Notes: generated from the letters alone by a model not told the origin. A DNA stretch of 64,000 nucleotides from Brevibacillus reuszeri (GCF_001187725.1 NZ_LGIQ01000007.1:246324-310323); one strand, 5' to 3'. Shown: positions 41,023 to 49,604, counted from the first letter of the stretch. Translations and numbers: made by a program.

Positions 41023-41562
41023 ATGTACCCAAGTACCAGAAAGGAAGAAAATGTTTTGGAACCATTCCTATCAGAAATCTCCAATGTGGGAATTCTACTG
41101 TTGGCTGTCATCGCTTTAAATGTTGTCTTGCTCCTCGTCTGCATCATGCAGTCGCTGCGGATTAGCCGACTGCGCAAATCGATTAACCGTTTTATGACAG
41201 GAGTGGGCGGTGCAAATCTGGAGGAAGGGATGCATCGGTTGCTTGACCAGGTCGATGAAGTGAAAAAGTTTCAAAATGACCAACAATTCGTGGTGAATCG
41301 TCTTTCCCAGCGAATTGCTGCACAGTGTGGGAAAGTAGCTGTGATACGGTACAATGCGTTTGGGGATGTCGGTAGTGATTTGAGCTTTTCCATGGCAATC
41401 ATCGATGACGCGCAAAACGGCGTTGTCATTACAAGCATCTTTGGGCGAGAAGAATCGCGCGTATATGCAAAACCATTGGAGGCAGGCACTTCGGCGTACA
41501 CTTTGTCCGAAGAAGAGCAGGCTGCCATTCGTAAAGCGATGAATCAACCGGTTGGTGCATAA
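41023..41562 (+). CDS. DUF4446-family membrane-anchored protein, 179 aa
   Basis: One N-terminal membrane helix (ISNVGILLLAVIALNVVLLL, then VCIMQ), a basic stop-transfer and coiled-coil segment, then a soluble domain with VAVIRYNAFGDVGSDLSFSM, AIIDDAQNGVVITSIFGREE and SRVYAKPLEAGTSAYTLSEE, the family's core block. Role unknown; homologs sit near parA/parB in many Firmicutes. The frame also has an ATG at 40978 without ribosome site; the ATG at 41023 has AAAGGATTG upstream and is preferred. Confidence 0.82.
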   Translation: MYPSTRKEENVLEPFLSEISNVGILLLAVIALNVVLLLVCIMQSLRISRLRKSINRFMTGVGGANLEEGMHRLLDQVDEVKKFQNDQQFVVNRLSQRIAAQCGKVAVIRYNAFGDVGSDLSFSMAIIDDAQNGVVITSIFGREESRVYAKPLEAGTSAYTLSEEEQAAIRKAMNQPVGA

Positions 41563-41825
41563 ATTACGCTGAATTTCTTTGAAATCGCTAGCATATGTTT
41601 GAATGAGGGAGTTCTTTCCTTCTCCATCCGGTTAAAGCCCGATATTGAGCCATTTTGGAAGATTTCATCTGCTTTTTGCTCAAGACTTTTGATTGCGTCT
41701 GATGTATAATAAGAAGTGTCAAGGAAGGCTTTTTTCGTTAAATACAAAAAGTAGGTGATCCGCCTTCATTACCCAAATCGATTATCGATTCCCGGGGCAA
41801 GGCCAGGTTCTACAGCGTTCGTTCG

Positions 41826-41854
41826 TTGACACTTAGCGTAACTCCTCATATTTG
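41826..41854 (+). promoter_or_regulatory. putative promoter for the 198-aa unknown protein
   Basis: TTGACA (41826-41831), 17-nt spacer, TATTTG (41849-41854). The remainder of the 348-bp gap 41563-41910 shows no supported gene. Confidence 0.4.
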
Positions 41855-41910
41855 GATCATAGTTAGGTCAAGTTTGGCCACTGCAAACCAAAAGAATTGA
41901 GGAGATATTT

Positions 41911-42507
41911 ATGGCACAGCGTTTAGCAACCAATTACGCCAAGGCCTATTTTACGGTGAATGAAGAAGAGCTGAACCAATTCGTCTCGCTCTTCACCAAC
42001 GAACACATCTCAGTTGATGTAAAAGTATGTGACAATGGTGACCGTGACGTTATTCTGACCGACAATAACGGAGAAATTCAATTGAGCTTCTTGCGTGTCG
42101 GCAATCGCTATTCGTGTGACAGCTCTTATCTCATCCGGGATCGACAGCTGGCAAATGCAATGCGTAAGGCAATGAAAACGTTCCGTGGCTATGGCATTGT
42201 CCATCGAATTTATGATGGCTTCACGGTCGTGTATCACTACGATCAAGGATCTGTCGTAAGCATTCAAGAAATTTCTGGTGACGAGGAAACCTCTATCTTT
42301 GAGAATTCCTCGCCTAGTATAACCCATGAATTGGAATCTCTATTCCAGCAAGTGGGAAGTGAGCAGGAAATAGAGTCGCTGCGCCAGGAAACGGATCGTT
42401 GGCTGGATTTGCGGAATTGGGCAAAGCAAGCTGCCCCGGAAAAGCTGCCAGCGATTGATACTAGACTGGCTATTCTATCGCAGCGAATGTTTGAATTAGA
42501 AGCATAA
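41911..42507 (+). CDS. unknown protein, 198 aa (paralog of 40257-40856)
   Basis: Starts MAQRLATNYAKAYFTVNEEE after TTGAGGAGAT. No signal peptide or membrane helix. Layout mirrors the 199-residue protein upstream: N-terminal alpha/beta part, DRDVILTDNNGEIQLSFLRV, a strand pair RGYGIVHRIYDGFTVVYHYD and a C-terminal helix with LAILSQRMFELEA. Family unknown to me; the paralogy is judged by eye at low identity. A terminator follows at 42517. Confidence 0.65.
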   Translation: MAQRLATNYAKAYFTVNEEELNQFVSLFTNEHISVDVKVCDNGDRDVILTDNNGEIQLSFLRVGNRYSCDSSYLIRDRQLANAMRKAMKTFRGYGIVHRIYDGFTVVYHYDQGSVVSIQEISGDEETSIFENSSPSITHELESLFQQVGSEQEIESLRQETDRWLDLRNWAKQAAPEKLPAIDTRLAILSQRMFELEA

Positions 42508-42516
42508 ATCAGGAGA

Positions 42517-42547
42517 AAATGGGTGCGTATGCAGCCCATTTTTTTAT
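42517..42547 (+). terminator. terminator
   Basis: AAATGGGTGC and GCAGCCCATTT hairpin followed by T run. Confidence 0.85.
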
Positions 42548-42664
42548 TTCTACGATATTCTTTGGAAAAAAGTATTGTCAAACTAGGCCGATGCATGGTA
42601 TGGTTGTTTTCGTTGGAAACAGGATTAGGAACCAGGATTCACTTTAAAGGGTGGATAACAAGAG

Positions 42665-42740
42665 GGAAACCGCCCCCGTTAGTGAATGACGCAGGTCCTA
42701 GCGATGTTTAACATTACACTCGTTAGGAAGGGGGAACCGA
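42665..42740 (+). promoter_or_regulatory. possible structured leader of speD
   Basis: CCGCCCCCGTTAG (about 42671-42683) lies opposite CGTTAGGAAGGGGG (42721-42734); the C5 tract can pair with the G5 that forms the ribosome site of speD, and CGTTAG is directly repeated. This might sequester the ribosome site. No known riboswitch class is recognised. Confidence 0.3.
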
Positions 42741-42743
42741 AAG

Positions 42744-43148
42744 ATGGAATATTCGACTTTCGGAAGACACGTTGCTGTTGACACATGGGGAGTTCAGTTT
42801 GACTTGTTGAACGACGCAGAGTTTTTGAAAAAGGAAATGATTGAAGCTGCTGAGGCAAGTGGTGCTACAGTATTAAGCGTACAAGCAAAGCAGTTTTCTC
42901 CTCAGGGTGCTACCGTACTGGTTCTTCTCTCGGAAAGCCACCTGTCCATTCACACGTATCCTGAGCGCGGATTCGCTGCGCTGGATTGCTACACGTGTGG
43001 TGAGACGGTTGACCCGCAAGTTGCCATTGACTATTTGGTATCCGTGCTGAAGCCGGAGAAAACCTACGCGAAGAAATTGGTTCGCGGAACAGGTGAATTG
43101 CAAGTAGTTGAGCCAGAAATGAAAGTGGCTGCATTGGCAAGTAAGTAA
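42744..43148 (+). CDS. speD: S-adenosylmethionine decarboxylase proenzyme SpeD (SpeH), 134 aa
   Basis: Prokaryotic class 1 AdoMetDC, made as a proenzyme that self-cleaves to form a pyruvoyl group. The cleavage site is SESHLSIHTYPE, Ser68 becoming the pyruvoyl; H70 and C85 (CYTCGE) are the processing and catalytic residues. Opening GRHVAVDTWGVQFDLLND is typical. Slightly longer C-terminus than B. subtilis SpeD (126 aa). It supplies decarboxylated SAM for spermidine synthesis; spermidine synthase is not in the window, but speA is 5 kb away. Ribosome site AAGGGGGAAC. Terminator follows. Confidence 0.95.
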   Translation: MEYSTFGRHVAVDTWGVQFDLLNDAEFLKKEMIEAAEASGATVLSVQAKQFSPQGATVLVLLSESHLSIHTYPERGFAALDCYTCGETVDPQVAIDYLVSVLKPEKTYAKKLVRGTGELQVVEPEMKVAALASK

Positions 43149-43164
43149 CAAATGTAAGTATTCA

Positions 43165-43195
43165 AGAGGTGCGGATCGTTTCCGCACCTCTTTTA
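43165..43195 (+). terminator. terminator of speD
   Basis: AAGAGGTGCGGA and TCCGCACCTCTT with a TCGT loop, then T run. Confidence 0.9.
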
Positions 43196-43225
43196 CGTGG
43201 GGGTTCGCGCACGCATCCCGTGAGC

Positions 43226-43340
43226 TTTTTAACGTATAAGAAATGATAAGCACAAGGCTTATCATTTCTGGAGTGCATGGAGACTTTCCGCTAAAACGGG
43301 ATCGCTCCTCCTTGGGGAAGCTACGATAGAGGTTTTCTTA
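43226..43340 (-). repeat. 115-nt structured repeat element, copy 2
   Basis: Minus-strand copy of the element at 47-161, same length, about 88% identical. Its hairpin is 43239-43251 with 43257-43269 (loop 43252-43256). Relative to copy 1, two base pairs of the 13-bp stem are changed on both arms (T-A to A-T, C-G to G-C). It starts 2 nt inside the stop region of the yhcN-like gene, in the same direction, so it would form the 3' end of that mRNA. Confidence 0.75.
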
Positions 43341-43955
43341 ACGGGATGGGGTTATACCGCCATTTCTCAAGTCATGGAGCAGCTCGCGAAATTCTGTAGA
43401 CGTGTTGGTTATGCTGTTCGTTGCGTTGGAATGCATGTAGACATCATTGGTCCGGTGTGTTGCCTCGTGATAAATATCAGCATGGAGGGCACGAATCCGG
43501 TTGAACGTGTTTGCATCAGAGCTTACGCGAATGTGGTACGTTGGGGCTACGGCGCGAGCTGCTGCGTGCACTTGTTGCTCGATTACACGAGCCTGTGGTT
43601 CACCTAGATTCGATCGAATGCGGATTCCGATTACTGCATCTGTCCCACTTACCACAACCGTTGCTCTATCCACACCCGGCACGTCATCTGCTGCTTTTGT
43701 CAATTGTTCTGATAAATTTTGATTAAAGCCATTGGCTGTATACCCACTTCGATAATTATGGGCGTTGATTCCTGTAGATGGAGTATCAAAACCAAGCGTG
43801 TTGATGCGCTGGGGGGCTGTGGTATGCGGATAAGCTGCATTTTGTGTATGGGGAGCGGTCGTTTTCGAAGGTCCCGTACTTGAATTCGCACATCCAGCCA
43901 TGGCAGTAGAGACGGCGATCAGACCAGCCAGACAAATAAGACCGTTCATTTTCAT
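43338..43955 (-). CDS. YhcN/YlaJ-family sporulation lipoprotein, 205 aa
   Basis: Lipoprotein signal MKMNGLICLAGLIAVSTAMA then GCA (lipobox MAGC, Cys22). A Thr/Pro/His-rich linker leads to the YhcN/YlaJ domain: LTKAADDVPGVDRATVVVSG, TDAVIGIRIRSNLGEPQARV, IEQQVHAAARAVAPTYHIRV, SSDANTFNRIRALHADI. These proteins reach the spore membrane or coat and influence germination or heat resistance. AGGTGTC lies upstream of the start. A second family member is at 52756. The repeat element overlaps its 3' end. Confidence 0.88.
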   Translation of the reverse strand: MKMNGLICLAGLIAVSTAMAGCANSSTGPSKTTAPHTQNAAYPHTTAPQRINTLGFDTPSTGINAHNYRSGYTANGFNQNLSEQLTKAADDVPGVDRATVVVSGTDAVIGIRIRSNLGEPQARVIEQQVHAAARAVAPTYHIRVSSDANTFNRIRALHADIYHEATHRTNDVYMHSNATNSITNTSTEFRELLHDLRNGGITPSR

Positions 43956-44090
43956 GGGTAGACACCTCCATCACTTAGTATGATGAAATTGGTGAACACT
44001 ACTCTGGAAGTGGCTGCCGTAAAAACTACCCATTGTGCCATGTTTCACGACCTGTTAATATGAATGGTATGCTTAAACTAGGAGGTTCAC

Positions 44091-45932
44091 ATGAAGCGTC
44101 TTGACATACGCAACATCGCCATTATTGCCCACGTTGACCACGGGAAAACTACATTGGTTGACAAACTGTTGATTCAATCGGGCACATTCCGCAGCAACCA
44201 GCAGGTAGAGGAGAGAATGATGGACTCCAATGACCTGGAACGCGAGCGCGGAATTACCATCTTGGCTAAAACTACGTCGGTAAAATACAATGAGTTTACG
44301 ATTAACATTTTGGATACACCGGGTCACGCTGACTTCGGCGGTGAAGTTGAGCGGATCATGAGCATGGTAGACGGTGTTCTGTTGATCGTTGATGCTTTTG
44401 AAGGCTGTATGCCACAAACCCGTTTCGTTTTGAAAAAAGCATTGGAAGCCAAAGTAACCCCAATTGTTGTCGTGAACAAAGTAGACCGCGACAATGCCCG
44501 CCCACAAGAAGTAATCAACGAAGTATACGATTTGTTCATTGACCTGGACGCTACAGAGGATCAATTGGAATTCCCAATCGTATATGCTTCTGGACTGCAA
44601 GGGATCGCTGGAATGGAGCCAGACAAGCTCGAAGGCGATCTGCGCCCACTGTTCGATACCATTATTGAACATATGCCTGCACCTGACGCAGACGAAAATG
44701 CCCCCCTCCAAATGCAAGTAACCATGCTTGACTATAACGACTTCCTGGGTCGTATCGGTATAGGTCGTATTTATCGCGGAACGATGAACCTGAATGAAAT
44801 GGTTTCCGTTACCACTCGCGATGGCGAAGTGAAGAAAATGCGTATTCAAAAGCTGTTCGGTTTTTCTGGTTTGCAGCGTGTTGAGCAAAAAACAGCAAAA
44901 GCGGGAGATATCGTAGCGATTGCCGGTTTGGCTGATATCAACGTTGGGGAAACGGTTTGTCACGTCGATCACCCAGACGCATTGCCTCTTTTGAAAATCG
45001 ATGAGCCTACCCTGCAAATGACGTTCTTGGTTAACAATAGTCCATTTGCTGGTCGTGAAGGTAAACACGTTACTTCCCGTAAGCTGCGCGATCGCCTGAT
45101 GGCTGAGCTTGAGACGGATGTATCTCTTCGTGTGGAAGAAACAGATTCACCAGATGCGTTTGTTGTATCTGGCCGCGGCGAATTGCATCTGTCCATCCTC
45201 GTGGAAAATATGCGCCGTGAAGGCTTCGAGCTAGGCGTATCCAAACCGGAAGTAATCGTTCGTCTCATCGACGGGCAAAAAATGGAGCCAGCCGAGTTTT
45301 TGGTGATTGACGTTCCAGAAGAATACACAGGTCCGGTCATGGAAACGCTGGGACAACGCAAAGCTGAAATGGTGAACATGATCAACAACGGCTTTGGACA
45401 AGTTCGTTTGGAATTTATCATTCCATCCCGCGGATTGATTGGCTATCGTACGGAATTCTTGACGATTACGCGTGGATACGGCATTTTGAACCACTCCTTT
45501 GATAGCTATCGCCCACTGGTTCAAGGACCGGTTGGAGGTCGTCACGCAGGTGTTCTGATTTCCCACGAAACGGGTACAGCAACCACGTACGGCCTGATGT
45601 CTGTAGAAGACCGTGGTATCATGTTTATCCAGGCAGGTACTGAGGTTTATGAAGGGATGATCGTTGGGGAGCACAATCGCGATAACGATCTGACTGTAAA
45701 CGTATGTAAAGAAAAGCATGCGACAAACGTTCGTTCTGCAACCAAGGATGAAACCGTAAAAATGAAAACACCACGTCTCTTGACGCTGGAAGAAGCGTTG
45801 GAGTACTTGAATGATGATGAGCTTTGTGAAGTAACACCTCAGTCCGTCCGTCTGCGCAAAAAGTATCTGAACAAATCAGACCGCGAACGTTATGAGAAGC
45901 AAAGACGTTGGGAAGCACAGCCACAAGCGTAA
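44091..45932 (+). CDS. typA: translational GTPase TypA/BipA, 613 aa
   Basis: Ribosome-binding GTPase of the EF-G type. G1 AHVDHGKTTLVDKLL (about 14-28), the ERGITILAKTT switch I, G3 DTPGHADFGGEVER, G4 VVVNKVDRDNARP, then domain II (GRIGIGRIYRGTMNL), domain III and V (GRGELHLSILVENMRREGFE, PSRGLIGYRTEFLT) and the TypA-specific C-terminus (KEKHATNVRSATKDETVKMK, SVRLRKKYL). Length is the usual ~613. AGGAGGTTCAC precedes the ATG. It corresponds to B. subtilis ylaG; the ylaH-like gene follows nearby. Needed for stress and cold adaptation in relatives. Confidence 0.97.
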   Translation: MKRLDIRNIAIIAHVDHGKTTLVDKLLIQSGTFRSNQQVEERMMDSNDLERERGITILAKTTSVKYNEFTINILDTPGHADFGGEVERIMSMVDGVLLIVDAFEGCMPQTRFVLKKALEAKVTPIVVVNKVDRDNARPQEVINEVYDLFIDLDATEDQLEFPIVYASGLQGIAGMEPDKLEGDLRPLFDTIIEHMPAPDADENAPLQMQVTMLDYNDFLGRIGIGRIYRGTMNLNEMVSVTTRDGEVKKMRIQKLFGFSGLQRVEQKTAKAGDIVAIAGLADINVGETVCHVDHPDALPLLKIDEPTLQMTFLVNNSPFAGREGKHVTSRKLRDRLMAELETDVSLRVEETDSPDAFVVSGRGELHLSILVENMRREGFELGVSKPEVIVRLIDGQKMEPAEFLVIDVPEEYTGPVMETLGQRKAEMVNMINNGFGQVRLEFIIPSRGLIGYRTEFLTITRGYGILNHSFDSYRPLVQGPVGGRHAGVLISHETGTATTYGLMSVEDRGIMFIQAGTEVYEGMIVGEHNRDNDLTVNVCKEKHATNVRSATKDETVKMKTPRLLTLEEALEYLNDDELCEVTPQSVRLRKKYLNKSDRERYEKQRRWEAQPQA

Positions 45933-45949
45933 GGCTTGCCAGGCATATG

Positions 45950-45989
45950 AAAGAGCCGCACGTCCTGTTAAGGGACCGTGCGGCTTTTT
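45950..45989. terminator. terminator of typA
   Basis: AAAGAGCCGCACG and CGTGCGGCTTTTT pair perfectly; also usable for the convergent peroxidase gene. Confidence 0.9.
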
Positions 45990-46017
45990 GTTTACATATA
46001 ACGAAACGTTGTCTTTC

Positions 46018-46491
46018 TTATAGAAGAGCTTCGATATCAGCCGCGATTTCCTCAGGCTGCACGCGGGCGCCAATCCGCTTTGCAATTTTGCCGTTTTGAT
46101 CGATGAGGAATTTGGCGAAGTTCCATTCAATGTCCTGGCTCTCTCCATCGGGTGTATTCGTTTTGAGGAATTGATAGAGCGGATGGGTATCTGGACCGTT
46201 TACATCAATTTTTGCAAACATCGGGAAGGTTACGCCGTAGGTTCGATCACAAAAAGCTGCAATCTCTTCCTCGGTGCCTGGTTCTTGGCCAGCAAATTGG
46301 TTGCATGGGAACCCAAGCACGACAAGTCCTTTGCTTTGATAACGCTCATACAGGTCTTGAAGTCCCTTGTACTGAGGAGTCAAACCGCAGGCACTCGCTG
46401 TATTTACGATGAGGAGTACTTTTCCTTTGTAATCTGCAAGTGTCTTTTCTTCTCCGGAAATAGTTTTTACAGAAAGATCGTACAGGCTCAT
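46018..46491 (-). CDS. bsaA: glutathione peroxidase-family thiol peroxidase, 157 aa
   Basis: Thioredoxin-fold peroxidase: VLLIVNTASACGLTPQYKGL with peroxidatic Cys35 in place of selenocysteine, VLGFPCNQFAGQEPG (Gln of the tetrad and a second Cys), and DIEWNFAKFLIDQNG with the Trp and Asn. Such bacterial GPx proteins use thioredoxin or bacillithiol rather than glutathione. Length and motifs equal B. subtilis BsaA/YlpA-type proteins. Start ATG with AAGGTGGG upstream. Lies between typA and ylaH, minus strand. Confidence 0.93.
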   Translation of the reverse strand: MSLYDLSVKTISGEEKTLADYKGKVLLIVNTASACGLTPQYKGLQDLYERYQSKGLVVLGFPCNQFAGQEPGTEEEIAAFCDRTYGVTFPMFAKIDVNGPDTHPLYQFLKTNTPDGESQDIEWNFAKFLIDQNGKIAKRIGARVQPEEIAADIEALL

Positions 46492-46624
46492 GCTTTTCCC
46501 ACCTTTTTCTATGTAAGTGCCACCATCATAACATGTCCATCTTTATTCGTGCCAGCCTGCAGGTGTCGGTGAAAATCCGAGGCTTTCCATTTTTGACAGG
46601 GCAACAACCACCTGATAAAGTAAA

Positions 46625-46897
46625 ATGGTAGATATTGATGTGCTGCACCGGGTAGCAAAGGAGTCGCCGCAGGACTGTAAGCCAAGTCCGATAAGCGATT
46701 TCCTGGACAACAAGCGTCTTTTGCAGAAAGTGACTATTCGCTTCATTCTGGAAGATCTATACATTGTGTTATGTATATGGGGAATCAGGACGAAAGATGG
46801 AGGAGACAAGCTCGTTTGCGTTTTATCCGACTTGGATGCTCTGCTGGAACTTTTTGCACGGCCCTGCGTGACAAAAGCTAGTCGTGCGCTCAACTGA
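46625..46897 (+). CDS. possible small protein, 90 aa
   Basis: An open frame that begins MVDIDVLHRVAKESPQDCKP and contains the hydrophobic helix-like KVTIRFILEDLYIVLCIWGI. It sits in the 417-bp gap between the divergent peroxidase and ylaH genes and ends 11 nt before the ylaH start, as an operon member would. No good ribosome site precedes the ATG, and no family is recognised, so it may be spurious. Confidence 0.35.
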   Translation: MVDIDVLHRVAKESPQDCKPSPISDFLDNKRLLQKVTIRFILEDLYIVLCIWGIRTKDGGDKLVCVLSDLDALLELFARPCVTKASRALN

Positions 46898-46908
46898 AGG
46901 GGGATATT

Positions 46909-47235
46909 ATGGACTGGGTACAACTTGCTTCTACATATGTACCAGCGAATCCGGATCAACTGTCTGCTTTTGACAGCTTTCGACTCTGGGCCGATCACAA
47001 TCGGGCGTGGATCTTATTTGTTCAATTAATACTTGTTTACTATCTGGGCTTCGCCACTCGGATTCGGATGCCGATCCTCAAGACGATTTTCCTGTATGTC
47101 CTGTTGTTTGCAGGAGCACTCATTTTCGCTATTTTGGACGTACAGCTGCCAGTGAAAAGTGCAATGCTGGTCGCAATCGCGATCCTGGTCATTGTCAAGC
47201 TGCGAATCAAGCCAGAGCAAACCCAAAGAAAGTGA
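46909..47235 (+). CDS. ylaH: YlaH-like membrane protein, 108 aa
   Basis: Three hydrophobic helices: RAWILFVQLILVYYLGFATR, MPILKTIFLYVLLFAGALIF and KSAMLVAIAILVIVKLRI. The loop RIRMPILKT and DVQLPVKSAM match the YlaH-like family. Role unknown. In B. subtilis ylaH is next to typA (ylaG); here glutathione peroxidase is inserted between. Ribosome site GAAGGGGGAT. Followed at 9 nt by the next gene. Confidence 0.82.
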   Translation: MDWVQLASTYVPANPDQLSAFDSFRLWADHNRAWILFVQLILVYYLGFATRIRMPILKTIFLYVLLFAGALIFAILDVQLPVKSAMLVAIAILVIVKLRIKPEQTQRK

Positions 47236-47244
47236 GGCATTCAC

Positions 47245-47520
47245 ATGAAACGGGAAGACGTCCTGATCAACTGGCTGCAAATTAAAGTAGTTGCAGACGC
47301 CAGACCAACGGATCAATCTGCATTGGACACGGCTGCTTTTTTTCTCCAATTGCTCCAAGAGGATCACTTGATTCATGAGCTCGGATATCGAAAGGAAGGC
47401 GGCAGGTATGTTTTGTTTGGTCTATCAGAGTCTGGACCATGGGAAAGCCAATACCCCGTAGAAATCGTAGAATCCTTGCTGATCGCTATCGAAAGCGAAC
47501 CAAAGTACAATCAATCATGA
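47245..47520 (+). CDS. small conserved protein, 91 aa
   Basis: Soluble protein MKREDVLINWLQIKVVADAR then PTDQSALDTAAFFLQLLQED, HLIHELGYRKEGGRYVLFGL, ending PVEIVESLLIAIESEP. Helical with a beta hairpin. It is 9 nt downstream of ylaH with GTGAGG as ribosome site, so an operon. It probably corresponds to one of the small yla-locus proteins of Bacillus but I cannot name it. Confidence 0.65.
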   Translation: MKREDVLINWLQIKVVADARPTDQSALDTAAFFLQLLQEDHLIHELGYRKEGGRYVLFGLSESGPWESQYPVEIVESLLIAIESEPKYNQS

Positions 47521-47528
47521 AGTAGAAA

Positions 47529-47583
47529 GTAAACTCCTCCAGCATTGAGCCAAGAGCTCAACCAGGCTGAGAGGAGTTTTTTT
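47529..47583 (+). terminator. terminator of the ylaH unit
   Basis: AAACTCCTC and GAGGAGTTT with a long, internally paired loop (GAGC...GCTC), then T7. Confidence 0.85.
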
Positions 47584-47715
47584 GATTATTATGCTTTGGT
47601 TGTAGGTACTAAGACTCGTTTTTTGTACCGATGCAACTTTTTCCAAAGGCTCGGCGTCAGTAACTGTGCCCAAAGCAACATTATGATATTGGCAATATAG
47701 AAGGGGGATTTACCA

Positions 47716-49110
47716 ATGAAAAAGTACGTGACCAAGCCGGTATTGGCAGTTGTGGCTGCGGCAGCCATTATCGGTGGTGTTACACCATTTTTGGCCAATG
47801 CAAGCTCAATTGCCTCGCCAAGTGCGACAAAGGTTGTCATGAATGACGAAGGCAAGCAAGTGACTCGTTACAATCTCAAGGAATTGGCTAAAAACGACCC
47901 AACGACATTAAATATGCTTCTGAAAAACCAGGCCGATCATTTGTATATCATCGTAGACAGCATTCATCTGAATACGAAGCTGCAAACGTATATGGAAGAG
48001 AATAAAGAAGAGTGGGAGCGTATTTACAACCAATACTACAGCGAGATTTGGCTGGAGGTCCGTTTCGCAGAAGCGAAAGAAGAAATTGTAAGTGTTAGCG
48101 CTCAGACGAAAGATAATAAAGTATACATCAGAGGAATCGTGACGCCAGAGGTAACCAAGGTAGTCGTCACAAAGCCGGATGGCGGAACGATCGATGTGGT
48201 TCCAACCAGCGAGCATTCCTTTACCGTAACCTTCGCGGCTTTAGGCAGTGTTACCAAACAATACGTGACGATCAATGCCTATGCAGGCAAAACCCTTGTT
48301 GATAGTGAAAAGGTAGAGCTGATCCCGCAAGCTGTGGAAGAAGCGCATATGATTCTCCATACGGTAACCGTACTGGATGCGAAAAAAGAAGAGCTAAAGA
48401 TCAAGGGCGTAGTGAAGCAAGGCGCTGATAAAGTCTATGTGACCTACAATGGTGAGAAAAAAGAAGCAGGAGTAAAAAAGCTGTGGGATGGCGTAGGTAG
48501 CTTTTCCGCTACATTGAAGAATGTAGCGCCTGGAGCAGACAAGGCGCTTGTTGAGCTGTACAAAAATGGCAAAAAAATTGACTCTGCCTCTGTAGATGTG
48601 GAGGTTGTCAATGCTCCTGCAAAAGAAGAGGAGAAAGCTTACGCCATCACGGGAACTGCTGTACTTGATCCTAAAAACAAAATGGTTCAGGTAAAGGGTT
48701 CAATTGCTGGATGGAGCAAAAAGGATAAAACCAAATTGGTCGTTCTTGCACCGGACGGAAAGAAGCAAGAGGTCAAGCCGAATGACAAAGGCGAATTTGA
48801 AATCAAGCTGTCATTCAAAAATCGCTCCTACAGTGCAAAAACGGTTCATTTTGAGCTGTATCAGGAAGATAAGCTAGTGAAGCAGGCAGACATTTTCCAT
48901 AGTACAAAAGTAGTTGTCAAGCCTGGAGATCATGATGACGATCACGACGATGATGACAAGGATAAAAAAGAGAAAAAAGAAAAAGGGAAGGAAAAAGATA
49001 ATCATCCCAATGGAAATGCATATGGATATTGGAAAAAGCATGACCAGAATTGGGATGGTCAAAATGACGATGACAACAAAGAGCGTGACCACAAAGAACG
49101 TGGTAAGTAG
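47716..49110 (+). CDS. secreted multi-domain protein with highly charged tail, 464 aa
   Basis: Signal peptide MKKYVTKPVLAVVAAAAIIG ... ANA (cleavage about residue 29). Three related Ig-like units follow, each beginning with a VxGxV pattern (KVYIRGIVTPEVTKVVVTKP; ELKIKGVVKQGADKVYVTYN; MVQVKGSIAGWSKKDKTKLV), preceded by an alpha-helical N-terminal part (DPTTLNMLLKNQADHLYIIV). The last ~65 residues are a low-complexity Asp/His and Lys/Glu tract, then NGNAYGYWKKHDQNWDGQND. Such tails may bind metal or wall polymers. AAGGGGGATT precedes the start. No anchor motif. Function unknown. Confidence 0.72.
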   Translation: MKKYVTKPVLAVVAAAAIIGGVTPFLANASSIASPSATKVVMNDEGKQVTRYNLKELAKNDPTTLNMLLKNQADHLYIIVDSIHLNTKLQTYMEENKEEWERIYNQYYSEIWLEVRFAEAKEEIVSVSAQTKDNKVYIRGIVTPEVTKVVVTKPDGGTIDVVPTSEHSFTVTFAALGSVTKQYVTINAYAGKTLVDSEKVELIPQAVEEAHMILHTVTVLDAKKEELKIKGVVKQGADKVYVTYNGEKKEAGVKKLWDGVGSFSATLKNVAPGADKALVELYKNGKKIDSASVDVEVVNAPAKEEEKAYAITGTAVLDPKNKMVQVKGSIAGWSKKDKTKLVVLAPDGKKQEVKPNDKGEFEIKLSFKNRSYSAKTVHFELYQEDKLVKQADIFHSTKVVVKPGDHDDDHDDDDKDKKEKKEKGKEKDNHPNGNAYGYWKKHDQNWDGQNDDDNKERDHKERGK

Positions 49111-49124
49111 GTCATGACTATTCT

Positions 49125-49454
49125 TTAAGGCTTTTGATAGGACTGCACGTATTCAATCAACTGTCGTATGAAATCTCCGATGATCGGGACAGAAAGAAAT
49201 TGTGTCAATAGCGAGCCAAGCAGCGCAAGAACAATGGCGGTACCAATTGTTAAACCAAGACCCCGGGCAAGACCTGCGAGGAAATTAATCCAGAGCAGCT
49301 TGCGCGGGGCTGTATAGTTTTGGATCACATCAGCTAATCGTATATCTTCTAGAAACATGGCTATTTTATGCATCCGTTCGTTCAGCTCGCGAACCTCGTG
49401 GAGCTCCCGGAGCATCTGATCAATTTGTGCAAGCATGCGTTCTGTAGGTGACAT
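49125..49454 (-). CDS. DUF5665-like membrane protein, 109 aa
   Basis: N-terminal coiled helix (MLAQIDQMLRELHEVRELNE), then RKLLWINFLAGLARGLGLTI and a hydrophobic helix GTAIVLALLGSLLTQFLSVP. The LLWxNFLAGLARGLG block is the hallmark of the DUF5665 family. Role unknown. GGAGGTTGGAC precedes the ATG. The gene is convergent with the secreted protein, 14 nt apart without a clear terminator. Confidence 0.8.
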   Translation of the reverse strand: MSPTERMLAQIDQMLRELHEVRELNERMHKIAMFLEDIRLADVIQNYTAPRKLLWINFLAGLARGLGLTIGTAIVLALLGSLLTQFLSVPIIGDFIRQLIEYVQSYQKP

Positions 49455-49604
49455 GCGTCCAACCTCCTTGTTCGTTATGGGGCTTGGTTATCTACCAGTT
49501 TAAGGGAAAAGTCTTGGTAGAATCAAGCGACCGAGGTAACGTTTGCCTACTACCCTTGTAGGGAGGTACAATAGAGATACAAAACTTTACAAGGAGGGAT
49601 CGGA

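Noticed and set aside
41544-41747. 67-codon minus-strand frame
   Set aside because: Non-ATG start without a ribosome site, overlapping the 3' end of the DUF4446 gene; no recognisable product.
44073-45068. 331-codon open frame antisense to typA
   Set aside because: It is the complement of the highly conserved typA coding sequence, has no ribosome site and a composition rich in His, Asn and Cys typical of antisense frames.
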